Origin: Chrysogorgia sp. JL179-B06
Lineage: Eukaryota > Cnidaria > Anthozoa > Scleralcyonacea > Chrysogorgiidae
Reading direction: 5' to 3'
DNA length: 64,000 bases
Assembly (NCBI GenBank): GCA_035772405.1
Contig: JAYKKM010000175.1
Location: 948,501-1,012,500 of the forward strand
Below the pieces are notes generated by a model, which saw only the letters and a program-made list of their open reading frames with translations, made no database searches and was not told where the DNA came from. A program made the translations under genes and the position numbers. Positions within the stretch are counted from its first letter, which is position 1. Each line of letters starts with the position of its first letter. Below, one piece after another: positions 53,467 through 63,804 of this stretch.

Positions 53467-54463
53467 AACAGACAATGTGTCGCGTGGTTTGGAGCCTATG
53501 AGACGTGTGTCAGCTAGTAGGCTACAGAGTGAGGTGTCTAGACGTGGGGTCGTTGTGGGTGATGATGTCGCTCGTAACAAGACTATGTCAAGCAATATTG
53601 TGTATGATCCTGGTATGGGTTTTGTTCCAACTCGCGAGTTGAGTGGGACTCATAATTCGAAAAGGTCTAAGGACTTGGCTATATTAAATAATAAAACGAC
53701 TCTTATGAAAAGGTCTGGACGTAAACGTAACTCTGTTGTGGGTGGTAATGTCGCTCGTAGTGGTATACTATTGAGTGGTGGTGCACGTGATCCTGCTATG
53801 GGTTCTGGTAATTTAGTTATACCGAATATTAAGATGAGTTTTCTAGAGAGGATGTCTAGCTATCTTGTTGATGCTAAAGCATTGGGGTATAAGTGGATGG
53901 ACCTTATTAGAAGGGGATCTAGAGAGAACGTCATTAGTAGAGTCACCAGAGTTAGGGAGGTCAGACGAAAGGCTAGAAGTGATCTTAGACGATATGTGAG
54001 GAGGTCACAACTAAGTCAGGAGGTGTCAGACAAAGAGTACGATAGAATAACTAGTCTTATTGCTAAGACGAAACGTCCTACTGTCATACAAAGGAGAGTT
54101 GCTCTCAAAGGGTACACCAAGTCGTATAGTGTTGAGGTGATCGACAATAAGGATCCATTAAAACAACTAGTCAATACTAGAGGAGTAGTGGGCTCGACTT
54201 TAAAGAAAGAGTTAGAGAGACTGAAAGGTTTAAAGTTTTCTGAGACATTGAAAGTAACTTTAGAGAAAGAGATTGGTGACGGAGAGTCTGTGTTTAAGAC
54301 AGCCTTCTTCAATAGTGTAGTCAAAACAGTGACTAGTAGTGTTGATATTAGTGGGACTACGAGACAAGCTAGTGAGGAGATAGTAAATCGTATAGCTGTA
54401 TGGTTGTCAGAAGGGTCTGGGTGGGTTGTAGACAGTGTTAACGACCACTATATAGTAGTATAG
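53467..54463 (+). pseudogene. Truncated PolB N-terminal region between fold-backs
   Basis: An open frame of about 330 codons (it also runs back into the fold-back to 53294). The last 120 codons match the pre-domain of element II PolB: SYSVEVID, a KVTLEKE...VFKTAFFNS segment and WLSEGSGWVVDSVNDHY. The N-terminal two thirds is basic and unrecognised, with two VVxGxxVAR-type repeats. The frame ends at a TAG inside the second fold-back, exactly where the homologous protein continues, so this is the stump of another polymerase gene. Confidence 0.7.
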
Positions 54464-54622
54464 CAAGTAGGGCTGCGAGCCCAATCGACTTCAAACGTGA
54501 ATATAAACACCAAAACATCACCAAATTTTGCCAAATCGCGATTCGACAAATTTGACGATGTTTTGGTGTTTATATTCACGTTTGACGTCGAATAAGCTCG
54601 CAGCCCTACTTGCTATACTACT
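54454..54622. repeat. 169-bp fold-back repeat
   Basis: Near-perfect palindrome: AGTAGTATAGCAAGTAGGGC at the left and its complement at the right, with AACACCAAAACATC/GATGTTTTGGTGTT in the inner stem and TCGCGA near the centre. Its ends resemble those of 53250-53466. It interrupts the PolB fragment. Confidence 0.88.
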
Positions 54623-55155
54623 TTAGCGATCGTTATGTCAATCTAGACACCCTTCGCACGTTTTCTACTAAATTGATGTCAAACACACGCGAGACTAGCG
54701 CAACAATACCAAGTTTATACTAAATTTGACACCATTTCAGCCACATTTAAAAAATAGAGAGTGTAGTTTCAAAATTCTCACAAATTACATTTAGGAAAAA
54801 ATAGAAAGTGTCATTTCAACATTTTCGCGTGTTAAAAAAATAAAATGTGGTACGAGCCCACTCTCACATATTAAAAAATAGAAAGTGTCGTTTCAACATT
54901 TTCACAAATTTGCCAAATCACATTTAAAAAATAACCGTTTCAACATTTTCACAAATTTGTCAAATCACATTTAAAAAATAGTCGTTTCAACATTTTCATA
55001 AATTTGTCAAATCACATTTAAAAAATAGTCGTTTAAACATTTTTACAAATTTATGTATCGTAAAAGTGTCTCACGCGTGATAAAATTGCCACCTGTTATG
55101 CAAATTAGATTATTGCCACCTGTTAATAATAGATTAGTCCGTTTGTTCACTATTT
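54623..55155. other. Non-coding gap with 47-bp tandem repeat
   Basis: From 54889 to 55054 a 47-bp unit (CGTTTCAACATTTTCACAAA ...) repeats 3.5 times with perfect spacing (54889, 54936, 54983, 55030); degenerate relatives extend left to about 54750. No gene is seen. Confidence 0.85.
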
Positions 55156-58100
55156 TCAGTGTTTGTCGCCTCTCACTTCAATGTTTTTGTGACCATACGC
55201 ATAGGAGTCAATACCATTTTCTAAAAGGTATCGTTTATCATCGAAGCAGGATAGCGATACTTTATTAATTTCGTAACTACCGAGCTGATGTTTGACACTT
55301 CTAATGGTCTTCATTGTGTGTCGCAATTGTTTCTGCTCAAGTAACACACTTTTATAATCTTCGTGTCTGATTACCTTTTTAATTATATTCTTTCTAATAC
55401 CTTTAGCAGTTTTCCCACCACCTCCATCCTCTTTCAAATAACTGTACATCTTACTGCGCAACCCAACGAACTCAATTATTGGCGTTCCAGCGCACTCGTC
55501 CTTCATCTTCCCAATAACTTTCTTATTTTCTCTAAAAAAGAATGGACTGTCTGCAGGATAGTCACTATTATCAAACTTTTCGCACTCCATCATAAAGTCG
55601 GAATAAACGTCGTCAGTTTTGATTGAGTACAACAGACTGTCAGTGTCAGTGAAGTGCAATCTACAGGTGTCACTAGAGTACTTTTTCATAATATAATTGT
55701 AGTGAAAATTGTACATCAGCGTTTTACTCAAGTCTAGTATGCACATACCCACATATGCAGGTCTATTTAGTGTCAGCGTTTATTTAACCTTATGGACAGC
55801 AACTAAGTTCTCGCTAAATATTTTGCAAGACACGAACGTCGGCTTCGAGACAAGCTTTTCTAATTTCTTCGCAGTGGTCACTAATCTTACGTCCACACGC
55901 TTCCTCAAGTTTTCCATCGTTTTTTCCGAACACACTGTTGTTCATCAACTTGAAGAAGTCCTTCTCAAAAGCGTTCTTAGCCGCAGTTCTTTTGACTGTG
56001 TTAAAGTCGATGTACTTGCCTAGCCACTTGGACTGGTCAAACTGCAGGACCCTGTGAATCTTATTGATTTTTAATCCAAGATCCATGTACAACTGCAGAT
56101 TTCCGTAGTGACACACATACTTTTTTTTGTCCATCAAATTAGTCACCAGCTTCTTCACACCACCAACACTCACGTTAAACTTATTTTTGATTTTCGTGCA
56201 GTACTCCGACAACATGTCAACGGTTATCTCCATCTTCTCGGGAGCCAACGGGTAATCGTTGTGTAGGTCATGCAAATGGGTTGGGTACTCCAAGTCGACC
56301 TCGAGCAGTAAACCTTTTTTACTATTGTTGTGATAGTCGCATAGATTAACTTTTTCTATTTCTTTCTCAGTCAACCACTTGAAGCCGCCGCCCGTGGGTA
56401 GACTTCGACTCATTGCCCATCCATACAAGTTGTTGGCGTCAAGGTACATCAAATACTTCGACTCTTGCTCTTTGTCATACCCTTCCATGTACTTATTATT
56501 CGCCACGCCATGTCTGTTGCATATGTAGCTCACACCACCACGCATACCTAGTTCTACGAACTGGAACATGTCGATGTCGGACAATAACTCAAGCTCCACT
56601 CCAGTCATCTTCAGCATAGCATCCCAAGCCAACCCAGGCGATGTGAAATAATGGCAAGGGTCTAATTTATACTCGCGATGGCATGTCTTTCTAAAGTTCT
56701 CAAAAACGTCGGCGAGCAAGAGCACATCGCTTTTCAAATACAGGTCGTGGTACCCACCCATATTTTTAACGTCAAAGTAGTCCCACACATCGATGGCACG
56801 CTCATGCATTTCTTCCGTAATATCTTCGTCATTCAGAATATTGTAAAAGTCCTTTTTGGAGGGTAGCTCGCATTCGTCGAATTTATCAAAGGAGTCCATA
56901 TAATCGTAGGGATAGACTCCCTTTCTTGTCATGAGTGCCAACCCGTGGTCATGAAACACTTCTGACGTGTATTTGAAAGCGTCCCTTGGTAGGTTCTTCA
57001 CCAAGTTGTCTAGACCGCTACTCATAAACTGAAAGCTGTCCAAGAATACCAAGTTTTTTCCAAGCATGAACGCCATGTACTTCTCCATGTTGTTCGGTAT
57101 CACGTTTATGTCTTGACCAAACTTGCCAATCTCCTGCATAATGAAATGGCTATCGTAGCCGCGTAAGTTATGAAAGATCACAGGAATTTTATCAGTCAAC
57201 TTAAAGTTCACGTTACACTGACGATGTGCGGACCCTCTGTACTTACCTGACACGTGACAGTGGTCTCTCACTCTAACGTCAGCGCCAGTGTACTCAACAC
57301 TGCAAATATGACAACTTTTAGCCTCGTCGAAGTTCTTCTTATCGTCATCAGTCAGTATCATTTCTTTGTTAAAGTGGCTCTCAGATGTCTTTTTACAATA
57401 CTCAACAATTTCTAACATCTCCCCAATGAACTTGTTGACTGCGTTTTCACCGCGATACACTTTCACTGGCTTACTATACTCGTTGTCGTAGCAACAAACC
57501 AATTTATACCCATAACCACAGTCAACGTGCCTCTGGTAAGCACTTGTGTAGCTACACTCGCTTGATGGTGTCGCTTGTGTGCACCTTCTGTGTGATAGCC
57601 TCGAAATCTGCGTACACCACAAATGGTACATTTAATTGTCTGCTAAAATTCTCGTATTTCACTTTCGCACCTTTTTTGCGGCATTTTAATAGCTTGCTTC
57701 CCATTGATGACCAAACACACTTCAATATGACTTTCAAGCACGTCCGCGCGGGTGAAACACTGCAAACAATACCTGCAAAAATGCTTTCTCGCCTTATACT
57801 TTGTCTGATGGTACATGAACTTGTTAAAATCGCGAATGTACACATAATGCTTGTTGCCCACGTCGTTAGTTATCAACAATAGGTCCATGTGGTCAAGATA
57901 CGTCTCCTTAGAAACGTACACAGGGAATGGCTGCTTATTTTCATACCCAAAAACATTTATGCTAATATCGTTTGCCTTTTCGATCTTGTTGTAGTCTTTG
58001 AGTGTGACTGGGAAGTCAATTCCGTCATAGTTCAGCTCACCGACATGCCTAGCGTACTTCGACGTTCTATCAGAGTGTTTTCCAACAGGAAACTTATGTG

Positions 58101-58755
58101 CGAGGTGGCACCATCTAAAGCATTTGTTGTCATCATCGTTATTTACGTTTATCAGACCCTTCATACTGTTGCACAGCTCCTTTGGCAGCGCAATGTAGCT
58201 ACTCCCATGCAAAGGTCTGTAAATAGCGACGTTGACGTAGTGCGCATCTATTTTGTCGATAGTCCATCCAGACCCCTCAGATAACCACCCAGCTATCCGC
58301 GCCAAGATCTGCTCCGACCCGCGATTGGCAACACCCTCAATGTCATGCTCGTTAATGACGACGAACGTTTCGCTGTTAAAGTAGGCAGTTTTGTACGTGG
58401 TCTTATTGAGTTCTAAAACTTTCTCAAAAGTGACCTTGACTGTCTCCACCACTTTCATTCCGTTGGTCTCACCTAGTTCACGTCTCAAAAGGTTAGTGAC
58501 AGCGCTTCTACTACCATTTACCTGATTGATATCTCTGTCGTCAATTACTTCGACTCCGTAGGACCTCGTGAACCCTCTCAGTGCTCGATCCAACAGATGC
58601 GTTGACGGTGTGTGGTCTTCGACTGCAGGTTGTGTTTCTTGATCTCTAAAAAAGCCGTGAACGTTGGTCGCTTCATCTGTTAGTGAATTGACAACGGCTG
58701 CACTCGTCTTATGCGCCCGTCTTTTTGTCAGTGGGTTTTTCACAGTCCGACTCAT
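55156..58755 (-). pseudogene. polB: Protein-primed family-B DNA polymerase of element II, frameshifted
   Basis: About 1200 codons from ATG 58755. Segments: 57643-58755 (pre-domain with GSGWTIDKID and a C2H2-like finger CRYCLQCF), 57552-57700 (Exo I VYADFEA), 55814-57631 (endonuclease-VII-like CHICSVEY...DHCH...RQCN, Exo II NLRGYD, Exo III YHDLYLKSD, PolA YLDANNLYG, PolB NNSVFGK) and 55156-55752 (PolC TDTDS). These lie in different frames, so at least three breaks exist, two at runs of six A. All four zinc ligands are present here, unlike element I. With only one copy in the window, real decay and read errors cannot be separated. Confidence 0.9.
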
Positions 58756-58765
58756 TGGCTTATAC

Positions 58766-61342
58766 TTACACTACACTTTTTTTCTTAGCCCACTCATTGT
58801 AATAAATATCACCACTTTCACACCATCCCAGCTTTGGGTACACCACCCAGGGGCGGATTTAGCGTAAGTCAAATCAGTCACGCGACTGACGTAAAAATTT
58901 GCGAGCGTGAAAAAATCCGACCCTACCTTCAGGCGCAGTAAAGATTTCGCAATCTGTATCCAAACAGCGTATTTTGTTAGTCGGAAGTGGGTCAACCGGA
59001 AATGAGCGGCCGGACTGCTCCATCTCGTTCCCAGAGCCCGCGTTAACGCGGTTGACTGATTTGCCCTCCATTTTGACTGATCTGCAGAGCAATTTGATTG
59101 GACGCAACTCAGTGTTACGTCATTTTGACTGATCTGACGTCATTTTGACTGATCTGACTGAAATGTCTCTGGAATATAAGCCATCTGATTGGCTCCTGCG
59201 TTGATATTAATTATTCTGACTGATCTGCTGAGGATTTAATTTATTCTACGAAGCTCACTTTGGACACTAGCTGTTGTATCGGTCATGAGTTTTCTAAGCG
59301 TTTTCGAACGCGTAGCATCTGATCTTCAGAGCAGCGATGTCATTTAGATTAAGCAGTCGTCAACTGGTTTCTTTGGAGGAGCATTTGAATGACTGAATTC
59401 GAAGTACTTCGAGCTTCTTGAGCAGAAATTTAGGCGTCGAGATGTTCATATTCCACAGCATGCAAGTGTAAAGAAACTAGGGAAGTCTTGTGTTGCTGTA
59501 AGGTAAGTCCTCTCTCCTCTGCAGAGGCTTCCAAGTCTACAAACTCTTCTTTAATAGCTGTCAAAACTTAGCCTATGTTATCAGTAGCGTCTTGCTGTCT
59601 GGTATAGTATTCATGAATGTCAAAGACTCAACATTAGCATATGTCGCGCTTGCCACGGGCCGGCCATTTTGCGTGGCAAATGTTATGAATTTCAAATGCT
59701 CACGGCCTAATGCCTTTGGTCAAGTCCCGTTAGATTTTATTGATATTTTGAACTGGATCGTGCCTTTAAATTTGAGTCAGTAGTCTCAGAGTGAGACCGT
59801 ATAGTCGATATGAAATATGAGTTCTTCAATGTCCTATGATATAATCCTATGATAACATATGTCCTATGATAACATAAGCAGGTTTTTACGAAGGGCGTAC
59901 ACGTTTGTGTAACATAATAGGCACGAATATTATGTATTTAGACTCGGTAATTCCAAATCTGTTTTCAGAATTGAAAACGGTGAAATATTGACCGAGATAA
60001 CGTTCAAAATAATATACGACGAAGTTACATAAACAGGGAAAATCCCGCAGGGGGTGGATGAAACTCTAGGTTGGCTCTGTGTACGAGATTGAGAACAGGC
60101 GGGCGGGGGTTATTGCGAAACGTATGTCTAGTATAGGTCTGAAGCTGCTGGAAACTGTTTATACAGCTCGGTTTCATTGGTATTGGACCATTGGTAGAGT
60201 CTGCTGACATCTATTGAACTTTTCCTAATGCAAACTTTTCATGCAATAAATATTGATTAATGAATTCCAGTTTGGTATATGGTTTAATATGAGGATGGTG
60301 TGGAAAACTGAGCAACTTCACATGCATTAAATATCCCAATCCCATATGGTCTCCCTCTTCTAACCAGGTGTGAAAGGTCCAATGGACCAGGCCATCCATG
60401 TTGGTTCACTGACTAAAACACACAAGTGTTATGGTTTTAGTGTTTCCTAAGCATACTAATGAGCTCTTATATAGAGCAAAACAGCCAGGTCAATTGTTCT
60501 ATACAGTAGCTTTTGTTTTTCCCTGCCACTGTGTTCACATGACATAATGTTTTCTTCTTTTCATTACTCAGTATCAAAATAATCTTATTTTTGCTAACGT
60601 ACAGAAAAATTACATGCAAAATGAAACTAGTCCACATTTGGACCAAATGTTTTTCTAAATTAAATTAACACTATTAAAAAAATCGCTATTTAAGACCTTT
60701 AAATTTTGCTCCAAAGTGCTCTCAGAATGCAGGAAATGCCATTTCAGAGACCCCGAATATAAAAATTTTCCGGGGGGGAATGCCCCCGTACCCCCCTTAC
60801 TATTTCACTTCACAGAAATTTGACTGAGGTAAAAAAAATCCTAGATCCGCCCCTGCCACCCCAAACAGATTGTTGTCAAACAAGTCTTTCACCTTCCCGT
60901 CTTTGAGGTCAAGCACCTCCTTGAGTGTCTCGAGTTGTCTTCTATGACACAACCTAATAATGTAGTATCCGTATCTGCTGACATTTCTACCCTTTATCAA
61001 ATTGCATGAGTGCAGCACGTTGACAACTTTCAGGAAGTCCTCTTTTATCAACTCAAGGTGCTCACCCCTCACAACATTCCGTAGTCTCCTCCCCATCCAC
61101 CAAGACCGTTTGTGAACGCTTTTTAGTCGCGTGAGTCTCATGTCGCTGTAACTCTGAGTGTAACCCCATTCGATGTCGCCACACTTTGGACACGCGTACC
61201 CACCGCAGTCACTTACGTTTTTCACAACGTCACAATCCGAGCAGTAGTAAATTCTGAAGGTGTCTCCACACTTAATTTGCATCTCATTCGCGATCTCGTC
61301 AATTGTCAAGCCATAACTCATCTGCCTCATAAGTTTGTCCAT
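58766..61342 (-). pseudogene. Zinc-ribbon protein gene split by a transposon (possible VLTF-like factor)
   Basis: The 5' part (60861-61342) encodes a zinc ribbon (YYCSDC ... YACPKCG, about residues 33-57) followed by a basic helical region. The 3' part (58766-58847) continues the frame on the far side of a 2,008-bp insertion. The two parts plus one copy of the 5-bp duplication total 564 bases, 188 codons including the stop, with no frame error, so the insertion is recent and precise. Zinc ribbon plus helices suggests a late transcription factor like VLTF3, the counterpart of the element I gene, but the match is weak. Confidence 0.6.
58848..60855. mobile_element. Non-autonomous hAT-like DNA transposon
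   Basis: 2,008 bp with 15-bp terminal inverted repeats (CAGGGGCGGATTTAG / CAGGGGCGGATCTAG on the complementary strand) and a 5-bp target duplication CCACC (58843-58847 and 60856-60860). CAGGGGCGGAT ends are typical of hAT elements; the usual duplication is 8 bp, so this may be a 5-bp subgroup. The interior has no frame over 77 codons and no transposase. Short GACTGATCTGACGTCATTTT-type repeats occur near 59070-59160. Confidence 0.85.
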
Positions 61343-61365
61343 CGCTTATACTACTCCAACATTTT

Positions 61366-61785
61366 TTATTGAGTTAGCACCCATACCGCTATTCCACTAC
61401 CCAAACCTAGCGCGCTAACAAACAACAATTGGTATTCCTTCATTTCCGCACTTGGTTGGTAGTAATCCGCAATCTTCGGGAGGTCAGTGAACACTCGTCC
61501 GCTGTACTGAATGGTCATTACGCTTCTAAGTTCTTCCAACGCGTGGTTTGTGTCATTGATGTCAGCATTAGCATCAGAGAGCCGTTGTCGTAAACGCTGG
61601 ATCTTGTCTTTCTTAGCGACTTCATTCTCATACCACACTTCTTTCGCACTGGCTAGCTGTTCCAACGCATGGTTGTGTCTCTTCATCTCAGCTTCATAGC
61701 CTGAGTGGTTAAACTTTGAAAACATAAAGCCAGCGCCTGCAAAAGCCACTGCATTAAAAATACCTCCAGCCACAACACTCACCAT
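61366..61785 (-). CDS. Coiled-coil membrane protein, trio member 1 homologue
   Basis: 139 residues: a hydrophobic N-terminus (about 3-22), a coiled coil (about 30-92), the motif ADYYQPSAEMKEY (about 107-119) and a C-terminal membrane segment (121-137). Homologue of 15193-15597 in element I. It forms a compact minus-strand row with the next two genes, 4 bases after the upstream stop. Confidence 0.7.
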   Translation of the reverse strand: MVSVVAGGIFNAVAFAGAGFMFSKFNHSGYEAEMKRHNHALEQLASAKEVWYENEVAKKDKIQRLRQRLSDANADINDTNHALEELRSVMTIQYSGRVFTDLPKIADYYQPSAEMKEYQLLFVSALGLGSGIAVWVLTQ

Positions 61786-61789
61786 TAAC

Positions 61790-62032
61790 TTACGTTGATT
61801 TGAATGGATCTGTCGGTATCCACTTTTTCGATTGCATCCATTTTACTAACAACGTTCCTGCGCCAACAGCTGCAGCAAGTTTCACTGTGCCCTTCACAGT
61901 CTCTGGTGTTCCCAATGGTTCTCCCAAAGCCTTTTTAGAAATCATACTCACTACCACAGCACCAGTCGTAACAAGTAGCGCATCGTACAATTCGTTCATA
62001 AGTTCTTTTCGATCGATCGCAGTCATATACAT
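61790..62032 (-). CDS. Small membrane protein, trio member 2 homologue
   Basis: 80 residues with two hydrophobic stretches (about 18-32 and 50-64). Homologue of the 82-residue protein at 38104-38352. An in-frame ATG two codons further in is an alternative start. Confidence 0.65.
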   Translation of the reverse strand: MYMTAIDRKELMNELYDALLVTTGAVVVSMISKKALGEPLGTPETVKGTVKLAAAVGAGTLLVKWMQSKKWIPTDPFKST

Positions 62033-62047
62033 TGTCGTGTGTTTTGT

Positions 62048-62380
62048 TCAAGAATCAAATGTGTCTAACGCTGGACGACGAGTTCTATGACTTTCTGACA
62101 CAGGTGCTGGTGTAGTACTCACAGGTTCTTTTTCACTGCTAATTGTGTACCATAGTGAAGCACCAGCAATGATAACACCAAGTGTTCCAACAATGTAACC
62201 ATAGCTCCACTCACTACCCTGTTCTTCGTTGACTATCATTTCACGCATTTTCTTTTCTTTCGCAGCTTTCGATATCTCAGCCAACTTTTTACCAGCAGCG
62301 ACGCGTTTTGGGTCCTTTACCTTAACACTTTTCACATCAGCTGTGATCTTAGCGTCAGCCGTCTGTGAGTCTTCAACCAT
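62048..62380 (-). CDS. Single-pass membrane protein, trio member 3 homologue
   Basis: 110 residues: a Lys-rich N-terminus, a membrane segment (about 60-78, YGYIVGTLGVIIAGASLWY), a Pro/Ser/Thr linker and a C-terminus RRPALDTFDS matching RVPQLETFD of element I (16960-17340). In element II the three trio genes are adjacent; in element I the third is separate and on the other strand. Confidence 0.65.
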   Translation of the reverse strand: MVEDSQTADAKITADVKSVKVKDPKRVAAGKKLAEISKAAKEKKMREMIVNEEQGSEWSYGYIVGTLGVIIAGASLWYTISSEKEPVSTTPAPVSESHRTRRPALDTFDS

Positions 62381-62407
62381 CTAATACACTATCACGTGTT
62401 ATCTTAC

Positions 62408-62459
62408 TCACAGTTGACCTCACAGGTGTCTCACAGTTGACCTCACAGGTATCTCACAG
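62408..62459. repeat. 23-bp direct repeat in divergent promoter gap
   Basis: TCACAGTTGACCTCACAGGT-GTC occurs twice (62408 and 62431), followed by a further TCACAG, within the 130-base gap between divergent genes of element II; possibly regulatory. Confidence 0.7.
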
Positions 62460-62510
62460 TCCCAGGCCAAACGCACTAAAAATTAGGATTTTTTCTGAGA
62501 GTATAACATA

Positions 62511-63248
62511 ATGACTCAAGTCCGAGAGGTTAGCGAAGAAGTTATTAACCGCTTGCTGAGAACGGCCTTTGTCAGTGTGTCTACCCCACGAGTCGACAAT
62601 GGACCCAACGTCTTAAACGAGTACTTCTCAATATACAATCTGCTCGACCTCAGACGTGAAGAGGTGTTAATAAAACAGCCTATCCCCCAGGTCGACTGTG
62701 CGAGGCATCTTCACGACACTTGGATCGATCTTCGAGAAGATAGAGCCAAGGAGATTGCTGATAGATTAGCTAGCATAATCCCTGTGTGGTGTTACTCATC
62801 ATTCAAGTACCTTATGTTAGCAAGTGATGTCTACTTGAGCAACCCTAGTGGGTCCAACGGTACGTTACTCGGTAACTCCCTCCAAGTGTTCTTAGCGACC
62901 CTTATATGGAAACCATGCTCAACCAAAGCCAAAGCGTGGCTAGATCTCGCCGCGAACCGCGACGTTCACGTTTGCAAGGTTGGGTGTAAGGAAATACTAG
63001 GTGTGGGCGATATTAGGGACCACGTACTCTCGCCCGCCCACAGACACTTCGCGAGAGATGAAAACGCGTACACCTGTCACCCATGCGGTGTGGTCACCAA
63101 CGACCCACTGTATCGCTTGAGACATGAGAGCTCGAAGACTCATCTTGAAAACTTAGAGCTTCGGCGGATATTCAACAACGAGCAACAGTTGCCGCAAGAG
63201 GAGAGAACATTTCTCTGGGGGTATAGTAATCATGAAGAAACTCGGTAA
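62511..63248 (+). CDS. 245-residue protein with paired Cys/His (zinc-finger-like) motifs
   Basis: The N-terminal 150 residues are helical and unrecognised. From about residue 153, VCKVGC...DHVLSPAHRHF and YTCHPCGV...RHESSKTHLE give two C2H2-like Cys-Cys-His-His sets, suggesting nucleic-acid binding. ATG follows GAGTATAACATA. The last 17 bases overlap the thymidine kinase start, so the two are probably expressed together. Confidence 0.6.
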   Translation: MTQVREVSEEVINRLLRTAFVSVSTPRVDNGPNVLNEYFSIYNLLDLRREEVLIKQPIPQVDCARHLHDTWIDLREDRAKEIADRLASIIPVWCYSSFKYLMLASDVYLSNPSGSNGTLLGNSLQVFLATLIWKPCSTKAKAWLDLAANRDVHVCKVGCKEILGVGDIRDHVLSPAHRHFARDENAYTCHPCGVVTNDPLYRLRHESSKTHLENLELRRIFNNEQQLPQEERTFLWGYSNHEETR

Positions 63249-63804
63249 ACTAGAAATCGTGATTGGTCCCATGTTTGCAGGAAAAACAACAGAGACTCTT
63301 CGTAGGTTAATCACGTTAAGTAAATCAGGGCTCAAAGTCCTCTACATGAACAACACAGGTGACACTAGGCGAACTGACCACACGTTCTCCACACATCGCC
63401 AGACCATTGTCGTTGGATCAGACAGTTTACCTGCGAAGTTAATCACCAACCTCCCAAGCTCTTCTGAGATAGCTGACTATGACGTCATCGGCATTGATGA
63501 AGGCCATTGGTACTCTGATCTACTCCCAGTTATTCGCGAATATGTCAAAGCCGGCATTCACGTCATTATTTGTGGTCTCATATCAACAGAGCGCTTAAAA
63601 AGAATTGGTGAGCTTGACACGCTCTTCCCAGTAGCAGACGACATCACATTTCTAAAAGCGCATTGCGTCGTTTGCCGTGACACTTACGGAACAACTGTTG
63701 ACGCACCATTCAATTGGAGATACAACCCAGGACCATCATTCGTTGGTGGTGCTGAGCAATATCGCGCAGTGTGCAGACGTCATCATCCTTCCACACAAAA
63801 TTAA
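63232..63804 (+). CDS. TK: Thymidine kinase (TK1-like, type II)
   Basis: 190 residues, typical length for cellular and viral type II kinases, which phosphorylate thymidine to dTMP in nucleotide salvage. Walker A GPMFAGKT (12-19), catalytic Asp-Glu in IDEGH (89-90), a four-ligand zinc site (Cys145, Cys148, Cys181, His184) and the lasso with VGGAEQYRAVC before the last ligands are all present. Intact in one exon without introns. In large DNA viruses this gene supplies dTTP for replication in resting cells; the same role next to a self-encoded polymerase is likely here. Confidence 0.93.
   Translation: MKKLGKLEIVIGPMFAGKTTETLRRLITLSKSGLKVLYMNNTGDTRRTDHTFSTHRQTIVVGSDSLPAKLITNLPSSSEIADYDVIGIDEGHWYSDLLPVIREYVKAGIHVIICGLISTERLKRIGELDTLFPVADDITFLKAHCVVCRDTYGTTVDAPFNWRYNPGPSFVGGAEQYRAVCRRHHPSTQN

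Noticed and set aside
54889..55054. CRISPR-like array
   Set aside because: The 47-bp units are contiguous tandem copies without spacers, in animal DNA.
58848..60855. Host exon or viral gene inside the gap of the zinc-ribbon gene
   Set aside because: Terminal inverted repeats and a target duplication show a transposon; no frame over 77 codons.
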